From positions 1 to 15,550 of the forward strand of contig CAZVJU010000026.1 of assembly GCA_964627195.1 (NCBI GenBank): a stretch of DNA of 15,550 nt. The letters run 5' to 3'. How positions within the stretch are numbered: the stretch's first letter is position 1; each line of letters starts with the position of its first letter. Under the pieces are notes generated by a model. The model saw only the letters and a program-made list of their open reading frames with translations. It did not search any database and had not been told where the DNA came from. Below, one piece after another: positions 5,872 to 11,624 of this stretch. Both the position numbers and the translations under genes were made by a program. This stretch comes from CAZVJU01 sp964627195. Lineage in GTDB: Bacteria; Patescibacteriota; Microgenomatia; UBA8517.

Positions 5872-6629
5872 TTCTTAGCCCCCTTTTTTACTTTCCTAAT
5901 TTTTTTTGTTTGACTTGTCTTACTTTCTTTTTTAGTTTTTATCGGTAACTCTTTCTTCACTTGTAAAACCTCTTTTTGAGATTGTTTTACTTTCCCTTGC
6001 GAATCGATCTTTTCTGTAAACGCTTCTTGGTCAATTATAATTACCCCTCCCAGATACACGCTCTCGGCATTAAGATTTCTGAAAGGCATAACTTCCAAAT
6101 TCGCGATGTTTCTTGCAATTTTAGCAACTTTTCTATTCTTCTCTGAAAGGACTAAAGTATAACGGAAATTGTTAGCCGAATTTTCCATATCCGGATTTAT
6201 AGTCTTAATGAGATGTGCTATTTCTTTTGTCTTTGTAAAATTACTAACCGCTTCAATTGCAATCAGATTTCCCTCTTTCGCTTTTAACGTCAGGGCTACT
6301 CTAAAAGCCTTCCTACGCATTTTGGCCGGAAGCGAAAGAACTCTCTTTATACCTTTAGGGCCGTGGGCAATACCTCCCCCGACGAAAATAGGTGCATTTC
6401 TTGCTCCATGGCGAGCGGATCCTGTTCCCTTCTGGCGATATATCTTTCTAGTTGAGCCGGTTACAACACCGCGAGTTTTCACCTTTGACAGGCCGGGGTG
6501 CTTTCTATCCCCATAAACACGGATTGCCTGGGCCAAAAGCGGCAAATTTTCTTCTGCCGTTAGACCCGATGGAAGGCTCGTTGTACCCTTTTTCACTCCT
6601 TTTGCTGAATAAACAGTTATTTTAACCAT
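5868..6629 (-). CDS. rplD: 50S ribosomal protein L4 (uL4) with basic C-terminal tail
   Basis: L4 reaches into the exit tunnel and helps start 50S assembly; in E. coli it also represses the S10 operon. The tunnel-loop motif RKIYRQKGTGSARHG is at 61-75 and FVGGGIAHGPKG at 82-93. The C-terminal part has NAESVYLGGVIIID (187-200). The protein is 253 residues against about 205 normally. The extra ~45 residues (209-253) are lysine-rich and low in complexity. It begins 2 nt after the rplC stop. The adjacent L3 has an acidic tail of similar length. Confidence 0.95.
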   Translation of the reverse strand: MVKITVYSAKGVKKGTTSLPSGLTAEENLPLLAQAIRVYGDRKHPGLSKVKTRGVVTGSTRKIYRQKGTGSARHGARNAPIFVGGGIAHGPKGIKRVLSLPAKMRRKAFRVALTLKAKEGNLIAIEAVSNFTKTKEIAHLIKTINPDMENSANNFRYTLVLSEKNRKVAKIARNIANLEVMPFRNLNAESVYLGGVIIIDQEAFTEKIDSQGKVKQSQKEVLQVKKELPIKTKKESKTSQTKKIRKVKKGAKK

Positions 6630-6631
6630 AA

Positions 6632-7417
6632 TTAGTCTTCTTTCTCTTTTGTCGCAGTTTTGTCAGAGCTCTCTTTGCTTTCAGACTTCTCACTAGTTTC
6701 CTCTTCTACCTGCTGGACTTCCACTTGTGGAGTCTCTTCAACCAACTCTTCAAGTTTCCCCTCGGCAATCTTTTTTATAATTACAAGGCCCCCCGGAATG
6801 CCCGGAATCGGGCCGGAAACAGCAAGCATGTTTTTACCTTTATCAACATCAACAACAAAGATATTTTTAATCGTAACTCTGTCTGACCCCATTCGACCGG
6901 CCATATGCTTGCCCTTCCAGATTCTGCCAGGAGTGGTTCCCTGGCCGATCGCACCCGGAGCCCGTTCCCGATCAGATTGACCATGAGTCCTCGGACCACC
7001 AGCAAAATGCCATCGCTTAACCACCCCTGCAAACCCTTTACCCTTTGAGATTCCGGAAACTGCGACCACATCGCCCTTTTTAAAAATGTCGGTGATAGTT
7101 ACAACGTCTCCGACTTTAAATTCCGGCTCTTTATCTAATCTAACTTCCCTTAAAAATCTTGGTGTCTTATTTTGTGCTTTGTCCTTTGCGCTTTGTGCTT
7201 CTAAAGCTTTCCTGAGGTGCCCTTGAAGAGGTTTTGAAGTATTCTTGAGGTTTCTGGTTCCAAATCCAAGCTGAACTGCCCAGTAGCCGTCGTGCTCTTT
7301 AGTCTTAATCTGGGTGACAGTACAGGGACCGACTTCAATCCATGTAACGGGAATCCTCGTTCCTTCGACAAAGGTCTGACTCATGTTTTGTTTTGATCCT
7401 AAAAGAGTTCGTAACAT
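6632..7417 (-). CDS. rplC: 50S ribosomal protein L3 (uL3) with acidic C-terminal tail
   Basis: L3 starts 50S assembly, and its long loop reaches toward the peptidyl transferase centre. Conserved blocks are MLRTLLGSKQNMSQTF (1-16), IPVTWIEVGPCTVTQIKT (22-39), FKVGDVVTITDIF, SGISKGKGFAGVVKRWHFAGGPRTHGQSDRERAPGAIGQGTTPGRIWKGKHMAGRMG (121-177). Gln159 matches the residue methylated by PrmB in E. coli. The start at 7417 is chosen because MLRTLLGSKQNMSQ aligns with the normal MKGILGRKxGMTQ. A GTG at 7471 would add 18 unrelated residues. The tail from about 222 to 261 is Glu/Ser/Lys-rich and absent from ordinary L3 (~209 residues). It is the first gene after the island and has its own promoter. Confidence 0.92.
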   Translation of the reverse strand: MLRTLLGSKQNMSQTFVEGTRIPVTWIEVGPCTVTQIKTKEHDGYWAVQLGFGTRNLKNTSKPLQGHLRKALEAQSAKDKAQNKTPRFLREVRLDKEPEFKVGDVVTITDIFKKGDVVAVSGISKGKGFAGVVKRWHFAGGPRTHGQSDRERAPGAIGQGTTPGRIWKGKHMAGRMGSDRVTIKNIFVVDVDKGKNMLAVSGPIPGIPGGLVIIKKIAEGKLEELVEETPQVEVQQVEEETSEKSESKESSDKTATKEKED

Positions 7418-7471
7418 AATGAACTGCATTGCAGTAAAGTTACAAGGTATTCTCGAACATAATAAATACAC

Positions 7472-7494
7472 AAAAAAGAGCGCCAGTAGCGCCC
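7472..7494 (-). terminator. Terminator-like hairpin in the rplC leader (possible attenuator)
   Basis: On the minus strand GGGCGC-TACTG-GCGCTC is followed at once by six T. This is a 6-bp stem with one G-U pair, the form of an intrinsic terminator. It lies 55 nt before the rplC ATG and downstream of a good promoter, so it would end or attenuate the rplC transcript itself. Upstream in the leader, GGGAGCC (about 7505-7511) could pair with the GGCGCTC arm with one mismatch, a possible competing anti-terminator. The pairing was done by eye. Confidence 0.65.
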
Positions 7495-7563
7495 TTACCT
7501 AACAGGCTCCCTAGCAAACTTAACCGTGGCTATGTGTGACGAACCACCTCCACTATGGAGGCA

Positions 7564-7592
7564 ATTATACAAAAATAATGCTAGGTTCGCAA
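7564..7592 (-). promoter_or_regulatory. Sigma70-type promoter for rplC
   Basis: On the minus strand TTGCGA (-35, 7587-7592) and TATAAT (-10, 7564-7569) are 17 nt apart, with TG directly before the -10. Start of transcription is expected near 7557, giving a leader of about 140 nt. Two inverted repeats overlap it: AGGTTC/GAACCT (7583-7602) across the -35, and CCTCCA/TGGAGG (7547-7561) across the predicted start. Either could be an operator or, for the second, part of an RNA hairpin. Confidence 0.75.
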
Positions 7593-7602
7593 GCATGAAC
7601 CT
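7583..7602. repeat. Inverted repeat AGGTTC-N8-GAACCT over the rplC -35 box
   Basis: Perfect 6-bp arms (7583-7588 and 7597-7602) with an 8-nt centre cover the -35 hexamer of the rplC promoter. The position fits a repressor site, but no regulator in the window can be linked to it. Confidence 0.45.
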
Positions 7603-7619
7603 ATCTGAACCCAAATTCC

Positions 7620-7651
7620 ACCATACCATTACCATACCATGATGGTATGGT
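7620..7651. repeat. ACCATACCAT repeat cluster, two direct and one inverted copy
   Basis: ACCATACCAT occurs at 7620-7629 and 7631-7640, and its exact complement ATGGTATGGT at 7642-7651, one base further on. A degenerate ATGGTGATGGT follows at about 7658-7668. The cluster lies 38 nt after the stop of the 304-residue gene and just upstream of the rplC promoter. There is no T-tract on either side, so it is not a standard terminator. It may be a regulator binding site or a hairpin protecting the upstream mRNA. Confidence 0.6.
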
Positions 7652-7689
7652 GTTCTGATGGTGATGGTTATATTAAGTTGATGCTAAAG

Positions 7690-8604
7690 TTACAATCCCA
7701 TCATTATTTTGGTATTTTGAAGCACTTTGGAGGCTACACTTTCAACGTCGGGTCTTGTAACAACCGTCTTTCCAAGTAATCGAGCTACTCCACTGTATGG
7801 AATCTGGAAAACAATATCTGGATGGTTTGATGTTCTTTGATATTGCTCACCCAACAATCTAACAATTCCTCCAATTTCAGTATCACTTCGAGGGGTAGAC
7901 ATATCTACAAGCTCCATGTGCAAATCCACACCACTTCTAAGATCATCCCTACCTAAACTTAAATGTACTATCCGAGCTTCATTCCAAAGTCCTGGTATTG
8001 TTCGTTGCCAATCGGCAAGTAGACTGAATTCACCATCTTTATTCGGCCGCCGTAGTTGAAAGGGGTCTAAACACAATCCACCATCAAAGCCTATTTTTTC
8101 TGCTCTCGGAGCGATATCCCTTACCTTCGTAACTCCCAAATCCTCAAAACTATCAGGCGTAACAATAAGTACTCTATTCTTTAAACCTTGAGTACCCTTA
8201 AGCTGATGAGAATCTTGTAAAAGTATGGGTATTTCTGGACTGCGATTTTGGAGAACTCTTAATGAAGCGTTTGAGGCTGTTATATGAGGATACATAAGAA
8301 ATGCGCCCAAATAGAGTTTTGCCCTTACCGGATCTTTGAGTATTGCCGACAACATCCCGGTTACATACCTTTCACTTCTGAAAGACTGACCTCCCGCTTT
8401 TGCAACCGAAATTTCTTCGTCTGTTAAAATACCTGAAAGAATCTGATGCTGAATCCTGCGAGTTGGGGCCACCTCAAGACCATCTAGTCCTGAATTTTGG
8501 GCAACCACAAGATGGTCCTGGTAGGTAAACCGAAGACTTTGAACGCCTCCGACACCCGTAAGATTATGGGTAGAAGCCAGAAAATTTGGATTGTCGGCTG
8601 TCAT
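7690..8604 (-). CDS. Hypothetical protein, possibly a TIM-barrel (xylose-isomerase-like) fold
   Basis: I do not recognise this 304-residue protein with confidence. It is soluble, with no signal peptide or membrane segment. Phrases such as SGLDGLEVAP near the N-terminus, KIGFDGGLCLDPFQL in the middle and ARIVHLSLGRDD later alternate strand and helix. They recall the sugar-phosphate isomerase/epimerase TIM-barrel superfamily (strand-end Glu, Asp and His residues). This is a resemblance only. The ATG at 8604 is the first in its frame. AGGAG (8619-8623) lies 14 nt before it, which is far; the same AGGAG is 7 nt from another ATG at 8611 that opens a 15-codon frame. It starts 23 nt after the Nudix gene and probably shares its transcript. 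Neither is a normal member of ribosomal-protein clusters. Confidence 0.75.
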   Translation of the reverse strand: MTADNPNFLASTHNLTGVGGVQSLRFTYQDHLVVAQNSGLDGLEVAPTRRIQHQILSGILTDEEISVAKAGGQSFRSERYVTGMLSAILKDPVRAKLYLGAFLMYPHITASNASLRVLQNRSPEIPILLQDSHQLKGTQGLKNRVLIVTPDSFEDLGVTKVRDIAPRAEKIGFDGGLCLDPFQLRRPNKDGEFSLLADWQRTIPGLWNEARIVHLSLGRDDLRSGVDLHMELVDMSTPRSDTEIGGIVRLLGEQYQRTSNHPDIVFQIPYSGVARLLGKTVVTRPDVESVASKVLQNTKIMMGL

Positions 8605-8627
8605 TGGTCATTATTTTACTCCTGTAG

Positions 8628-9341
8628 TCAAAATTTCTCGCTATAATGGTCTTCTTCAAAAAGTTTTATACATCCGTCAAATTCTTTAATTAATTGAACT
8701 TGGTGACGGAATCCTTTTTCGTTTTCAAAAGGATTCGCAACATAGTCATACAATCTGTCTTCATCTACCCACTCAAATTTACCTTCTTTATTTCCCTTTA
8801 ATTCACCTTTCGGATTCTCAACGAGGCACATAAACATAAACTTATCCTCGACCAGTTCTTTTGTCCTTTTGTCAAAAACTCTAAAATGTTTTATTGCAAT
8901 AACTTTAGACTTGAGACAGTCTAGGTTTGTTTCTTCCTTCAATTCTCTTTTGACCGCTTCCGTAAGGTTCTCTCCATATCTTACTTTTCCCGATAAATAC
9001 CCTTGGCATCCGTAAAAAGGCTGTTTGAGTCTCGTGTAAATCAAAAACTGCTTTTTGTTTTTAACTATTCTTGTGCAAGCAATCCAAGCCGAAATTTTTG
9101 CTTGTAGTTTGAGTTGATTCTCCCCCTCATCGATTCTATTCGCATATTCTTTTCCTTTTGGGGTTAACAAGTACTTCCCATTCTCCTTTCTGACCAAGCC
9201 CATTTCAGTTAGTTGATTTAGATGAAACTGGAATTGATTATTTTCCATCTTTTTATCTGGCTTTATTTGACTGTAACGAAGAGATATAGAAAAAAGAAGT
9301 TTTTCCAAGATTTTCAGCTGAATTTCGTGCAATTGTCGCAT
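8628..9341 (-). CDS. Winged-helix plus Nudix hydrolase domain protein
   Basis: This has two domains. Residues 1-70 look like a winged helix: helices around LHEIQLKILEKLLF and NNQFQFHLNQLTEMGLV, then a wing RKENGKYLLTPKGKEYA. Residues about 80-225 are a Nudix domain whose box fits G118-x5-E124-x7-R132-E133-L134-x-E136-E137, with Asn139 where the consensus has Gly. All metal-binding glutamates are present, so it is probably an active nucleoside-diphosphate-type hydrolase, substrate unknown. The order is opposite to NrtR regulators, which have Nudix first. The frame opens at 9407, but that start would lie in the divergent promoter. I prefer the ATG at 9341 (237 residues), which has a possible -10 (TACAAT, 9350-9355) 8 nt before it and would give a nearly leaderless mRNA. 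Confidence 0.85.
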   Translation of the reverse strand: MRQLHEIQLKILEKLLFSISLRYSQIKPDKKMENNQFQFHLNQLTEMGLVRKENGKYLLTPKGKEYANRIDEGENQLKLQAKISAWIACTRIVKNKKQFLIYTRLKQPFYGCQGYLSGKVRYGENLTEAVKRELKEETNLDCLKSKVIAIKHFRVFDKRTKELVEDKFMFMCLVENPKGELKGNKEGKFEWVDEDRLYDYVANPFENEKGFRHQVQLIKEFDGCIKLFEEDHYSEKF

Positions 9342-9407
9342 TAGTTTGGATTGTATGAAGGAAAACCAAAAAAATCCAGTCAATCCAACTTGACCTTTAT
9401 TAAACAA

Positions 9408-9436
9408 TTGACAATATGTACATATCGTAATATATT
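9408..9436 (+). promoter_or_regulatory. Promoter of the antitoxin-toxin-maf operon
   Basis: TTGACA (9408-9413), 17 nt, TATATT (9431-9436): a near-consensus sigma70 promoter. The transcription start expected about 7 nt after the -10 falls on or next to the antitoxin ATG at 9443, so the mRNA would be leaderless or almost so. No Shine-Dalgarno could fit in between. Confidence 0.8.
9414..9425. promoter_or_regulatory. Candidate antitoxin operator, palindrome ATATGTACATAT
   Basis: A perfect 12-bp palindrome fills much of the spacer between the -35 and -10 boxes. Its centre TGTACA (9417-9422) is the core hexamer reported for YefM-YoeB operator sites. The adjacent antitoxin belongs by sequence to the Phd/YefM family, so autorepression from this site is a reasonable inference. 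Confidence 0.6.
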
Positions 9437-9442
9437 ATAAAC

Positions 9443-9712
9443 ATGAATACAGTTTCTGTAACTGAATTTAGAAATAACTTGTCTGAATATTTAAAACTTG
9501 CAAAATATAAAGGAGAGTCTATAAATATTTTCGACGAAAAAAGCAAGAAAACCGTAGCTAGACTTACACCTCCCGAGAAAGAAGATGGGTGGGATGAGTA
9601 TATGGAGTTACTGGAATCTTCTTACGGTATGCTTCCTAAAATTGAGGATAAAGGAAGAAAAGCTTTAAGAAAAGCCGATCGTAACACAATGCTCAAAAGA
9701 CTTAAAAAATGA
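9443..9712 (+). CDS. Phd/YefM-family antitoxin
   Basis: An 89-residue protein starting MNTVSVTEFRNNLSEYLKLAKYKGESINIF. This is the N-terminal DNA-binding fold of Phd/YefM antitoxins, with the typical S/T-x-x-E-F/A-R-N-N/x-L start. The C-terminal half (about 45-89) is charged and probably disordered until it wraps the toxin. It is expected to neutralise the PIN toxin encoded next and, with it, to repress the shared promoter. Its stop overlaps the toxin start (ATGA at 9709-9712), the usual antitoxin-first order. The start is fixed by the promoter: the -10 box ends 6 nt before the ATG. Confidence 0.88.
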   Translation: MNTVSVTEFRNNLSEYLKLAKYKGESINIFDEKSKKTVARLTPPEKEDGWDEYMELLESSYGMLPKIEDKGRKALRKADRNTMLKRLKK

Positions 9713-10107
9713 ACAAAGTTGTTCTTGACTCCGATATTATTATCGACTTCTTTAAAGGTAAGAAAAAGCATCTAAAATATCTCTCTAATAAAGTAAAGGA
9801 TAAAGAGATTCAAGTTTTAATTCCCACTGTAGTTTATGTAGAAGTAATGGTAGGATACGAGTTCGAAAACTCTCAAAAAATAAAAAGAGCAGAAAGTATT
9901 CTATCAAAGTTCCCATCTATTGACTTAACAGAAGAAATAGCTGATCTTGCGGCTAAAATCGGACGGGAGAATAAAATCGCTAATATCGGGACCGTCGATT
10001 TGGTCATCGCTGCAACGGCGTTAAACCTAAATGCCGATGTTGCAACTGAAAATACTAAACATTTTAAGCTCGTTCCAAAGCTTAAATTATTCGCTCTCGA
10101 AAAATGA
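9709..10107 (+). CDS. PIN-domain ribonuclease toxin (VapC-like)
   Basis: A 132-residue single PIN domain. Acidic metal-binding residues are visible: Asp7 (in VVLDSDIIIDFF), Glu45 (in PTVVYVEVMVGYE) and Asp97 (in GTVDLVIAATAL). They are followed by the family's last motif VATENTKHF (111-119), where Glu114 or Asn115 takes the fourth position. VapC-type toxins cleave tRNA or rRNA in a Mg2+-dependent way and stop translation; the target here cannot be told. It is coupled by ATGA overlaps to the antitoxin before it and to maf after it (10104-10107). Pairing of a PIN toxin with a Phd/YefM-type antitoxin is known in bacteria. Confidence 0.88.
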   Translation: MNKVVLDSDIIIDFFKGKKKHLKYLSNKVKDKEIQVLIPTVVYVEVMVGYEFENSQKIKRAESILSKFPSIDLTEEIADLAAKIGRENKIANIGTVDLVIAATALNLNADVATENTKHFKLVPKLKLFALEK

Positions 10108-10682
10108 AAACAATTATTCTAGCGTCAAGTTCACCGAGAAGAAAAGAAATTCTGGAAAAAACCGGGTTACCTTTTATTATCGATCCGAGTAACTCCGACG
10201 AGGATATGACCCAAAATTTAGAGCCAAAAGACCTTGCAAAAGCACTTTCATTGGCTAAAGCGAAAGATGTTGCCAAACGTCACAAAAATGCGATTGTGAT
10301 TGGCGCTGATTCTATCATTACTCTTAACGGTAAAGTTTTAGGAAAACCCCACACAGAAGAGAGAGCAATAGAAATGCTGACAGAATTAAGTGGTAGCATA
10401 CACTCAGCCATAACAGGCTATACGATAATTGACACCGACTCAGGAAAAATCGTATCTGATGCAGTTGAAACCAAAATATATTTCCGAAAATTAACACAAG
10501 ACGAGATCAAAAATTACGTCGCAACGGGGAAACCACTCGATAAAGCAGGAGCATACGCGATTCAAGGAAAAGGAGCATTGTTTGTAGAGAAAATTGAAGG
10601 AGATTATTACAACATTATGGGTTTACCACTCAGTGCAGTAGTTGAAAAATTGAAAGAATTTAAGCTACAAAAAGACTATTGA
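10104..10682 (+). CDS. maf: Maf family nucleoside triphosphate pyrophosphatase
   Basis: Maf proteins hydrolyse nucleoside triphosphates to monophosphates plus pyrophosphate; the YhdE type prefers dTTP/UTP and modified pyrimidine nucleotides. All family motifs are present in 192 residues: LASSSPRRKEIL (6-17), GADSIITLNGKVLGKP (67-82), ELSGSIHSAITGY, and GKPLDKAGAYAIQGKGALFVEKIEGDYYNIMGLPL toward the end. The DKAGAYAIQG form points to the dTTP/UTP group, not the m7GTP (YceF) group. It reads from the toxin through an ATGA overlap, so it belongs to the toxin-antitoxin transcript, an unusual partner. A second, broken maf 3' end lies 0.8 kb downstream. GADS replaces the more common GADT. Confidence 0.93.
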   Translation: MKTIILASSSPRRKEILEKTGLPFIIDPSNSDEDMTQNLEPKDLAKALSLAKAKDVAKRHKNAIVIGADSIITLNGKVLGKPHTEERAIEMLTELSGSIHSAITGYTIIDTDSGKIVSDAVETKIYFRKLTQDEIKNYVATGKPLDKAGAYAIQGKGALFVEKIEGDYYNIMGLPLSAVVEKLKEFKLQKDY

Positions 10683-10707
10683 TATCAATCCTAGTAATGG
10701 CTAGAAT
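10679..10707 (+). promoter_or_regulatory. Possible promoter for the 244-residue gene
   Basis: TTGATA (10679-10684), 17 nt, TAGAAT (10702-10707). Transcription would start near 10714, about 5 nt before the ATG at 10719, giving another nearly leaderless mRNA. The -35 overlaps the maf stop codon. The match is moderate; readthrough from maf (36-nt gap) is an alternative. Confidence 0.45.
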
Positions 10708-10718
10708 ACTTATACAGT

Positions 10719-11453
10719 ATGACTGAAGAAGCAAAAGATAATTTAATCACTGATCCGGCGATTGCCCACTCAGAGGCAAAAGTACTACAAAACCAAGTCA
10801 CTCCAACGGTCAAAAACGCAGTAACTGGGACAGCAGAAGGTGATCCACAGCTAAAAAGTAAAATTGCACCCTTAAGGGAAACTGGCTATTTGGAATTAGG
10901 TGCCCAAAGATTAGCAGAACTTAAAGCTAAACACCCTGACTTTTATGATGCACTCATGGCCAGACAAGAGGCAATTGACAGTCTAACTGAAACCATGCAG
11001 CCGGCCCATACAGAAATCTGGGAAGGTAGAGGTCTTATGACACCTGGAGTTGCAAAACGAAGAGCCGATACTGTTCCACAGACGGATAGAGAAAAAGCCC
11101 GTGAATCTGCTTTGCGCAATGCAGTGAGCACAATTGACTTTATTGCTCAAACAGTAGACAGGGAAAGAGAGAAAGCAAGCAAAAGTCGTGGCCATCTTTC
11201 TGAAGATCCCATTGAAACTTACGATAGAGTAAATCGTGTTATAAGAAAAGAAATTGAAGACGGTCATACTCTACATGAACACCGAATTGAAGCAAGACAA
11301 ATTGGAGCGCTCACAGAGGGTGTTTGGGCAACTTTGAACGTAATAGACGAAGGGAGGAAGTTGGGCCCGGATTTCAGCCTCGATATTAGTGCTGCTCTTC
11401 GTAAGCAATCCGATTACGACAAGGCAGTTGCAACAAAAGCCCAGAAACCTTGA
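10719..11453 (+). CDS. Hypothetical helical protein of unknown function
   Basis: I do not recognise this 244-residue protein. It is hydrophilic and rich in Ala, Glu, Lys and Arg, and appears mostly alpha-helical. It has no signal peptide, membrane segment, cysteine pairs or evident catalytic motif. Helical stretches include about 57-95 (LELGAQRLAELKAKHPDFYDALMARQEAIDSL) and about 120-215, the latter with many charged residues and possible coiled coil. The N-terminal 50 residues look disordered. No Shine-Dalgarno is present; a moderate promoter lies just upstream. It sits between intact maf and the decayed maf fragment, and points toward rpsJ on the other strand. Codon use looks bacterial and consistent along its length, so it is probably expressed. 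Confidence 0.75.
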   Translation: MTEEAKDNLITDPAIAHSEAKVLQNQVTPTVKNAVTGTAEGDPQLKSKIAPLRETGYLELGAQRLAELKAKHPDFYDALMARQEAIDSLTETMQPAHTEIWEGRGLMTPGVAKRRADTVPQTDREKARESALRNAVSTIDFIAQTVDREREKASKSRGHLSEDPIETYDRVNRVIRKEIEDGHTLHEHRIEARQIGALTEGVWATLNVIDEGRKLGPDFSLDISAALRKQSDYDKAVATKAQKP

Positions 11454-11463
11454 GTTATCATAA

Positions 11464-11613
11464 TCCCCTCAACTCCGAAACAATAAATTCATCAAGTTCG
11501 CCATCGAGGAATGCCTGGTAGAAAATATTGACGGAGATTATTTCAACATTATCGGTCTACCACTATCCATTTTAGTCGAAAGATTGAAGGAATTTGGAGT
11601 TACTGTTTTGTAG
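11464..11613 (+). pseudogene. Remnant of a second maf gene (C-terminal end only)
   Basis: The frame ending at the TAG at 11611-11613 reads FAIEECLVENIDGDYFNIIGLPLSILVERLKEF and then GVTVL. The segment IDGDYFNIIGLPLSILVERLKEF matches the end of the intact Maf (IEGDYYNIMGLPLSAVVEKLKEF) at 17 of 23 positions. The AGAYAIQGKG part is shortened to FAIEE, and nothing Maf-like is found before it; the frame is closed by a stop at 11461. Residue differences are conservative, which suggests a diverged paralogue or old duplicate, not a recent copy. It lies immediately 3' of the 244-residue gene and 11 bp short of the rpsJ stop on the other strand. Confidence 0.8.
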
Positions 11614-11624
11614 ACGAAAGCCAG

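Noticed and set aside
6781..7071. Overlapping minus-strand frame inside rplC
   Set aside because: It is a shadow of the conserved L3 coding sequence in another frame and has no family features.
7439..7459. Six-codon frame (MFENTL) in the rplC leader as a leader peptide
   Set aside because: It has no Shine-Dalgarno, no run of regulatory codons, and lies after the terminator-like hairpin; such frames are frequent by chance.
7418..7471. GTG-start extension of rplC adding 18 residues
   Set aside because: The added residues do not match L3. The ATG at 7417 gives the standard N-terminus, and the extension abuts the leader terminator.
10943..11267. Antisense frames across the 244-residue gene
   Set aside because: They have no start signals or recognisable composition; the plus-strand frame is longer and has a promoter candidate.
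7472..11624. Insertion sequence or prophage as the source of the island
   Set aside because: No transposase, integrase, terminal inverted repeats or target duplication was found at the borders.
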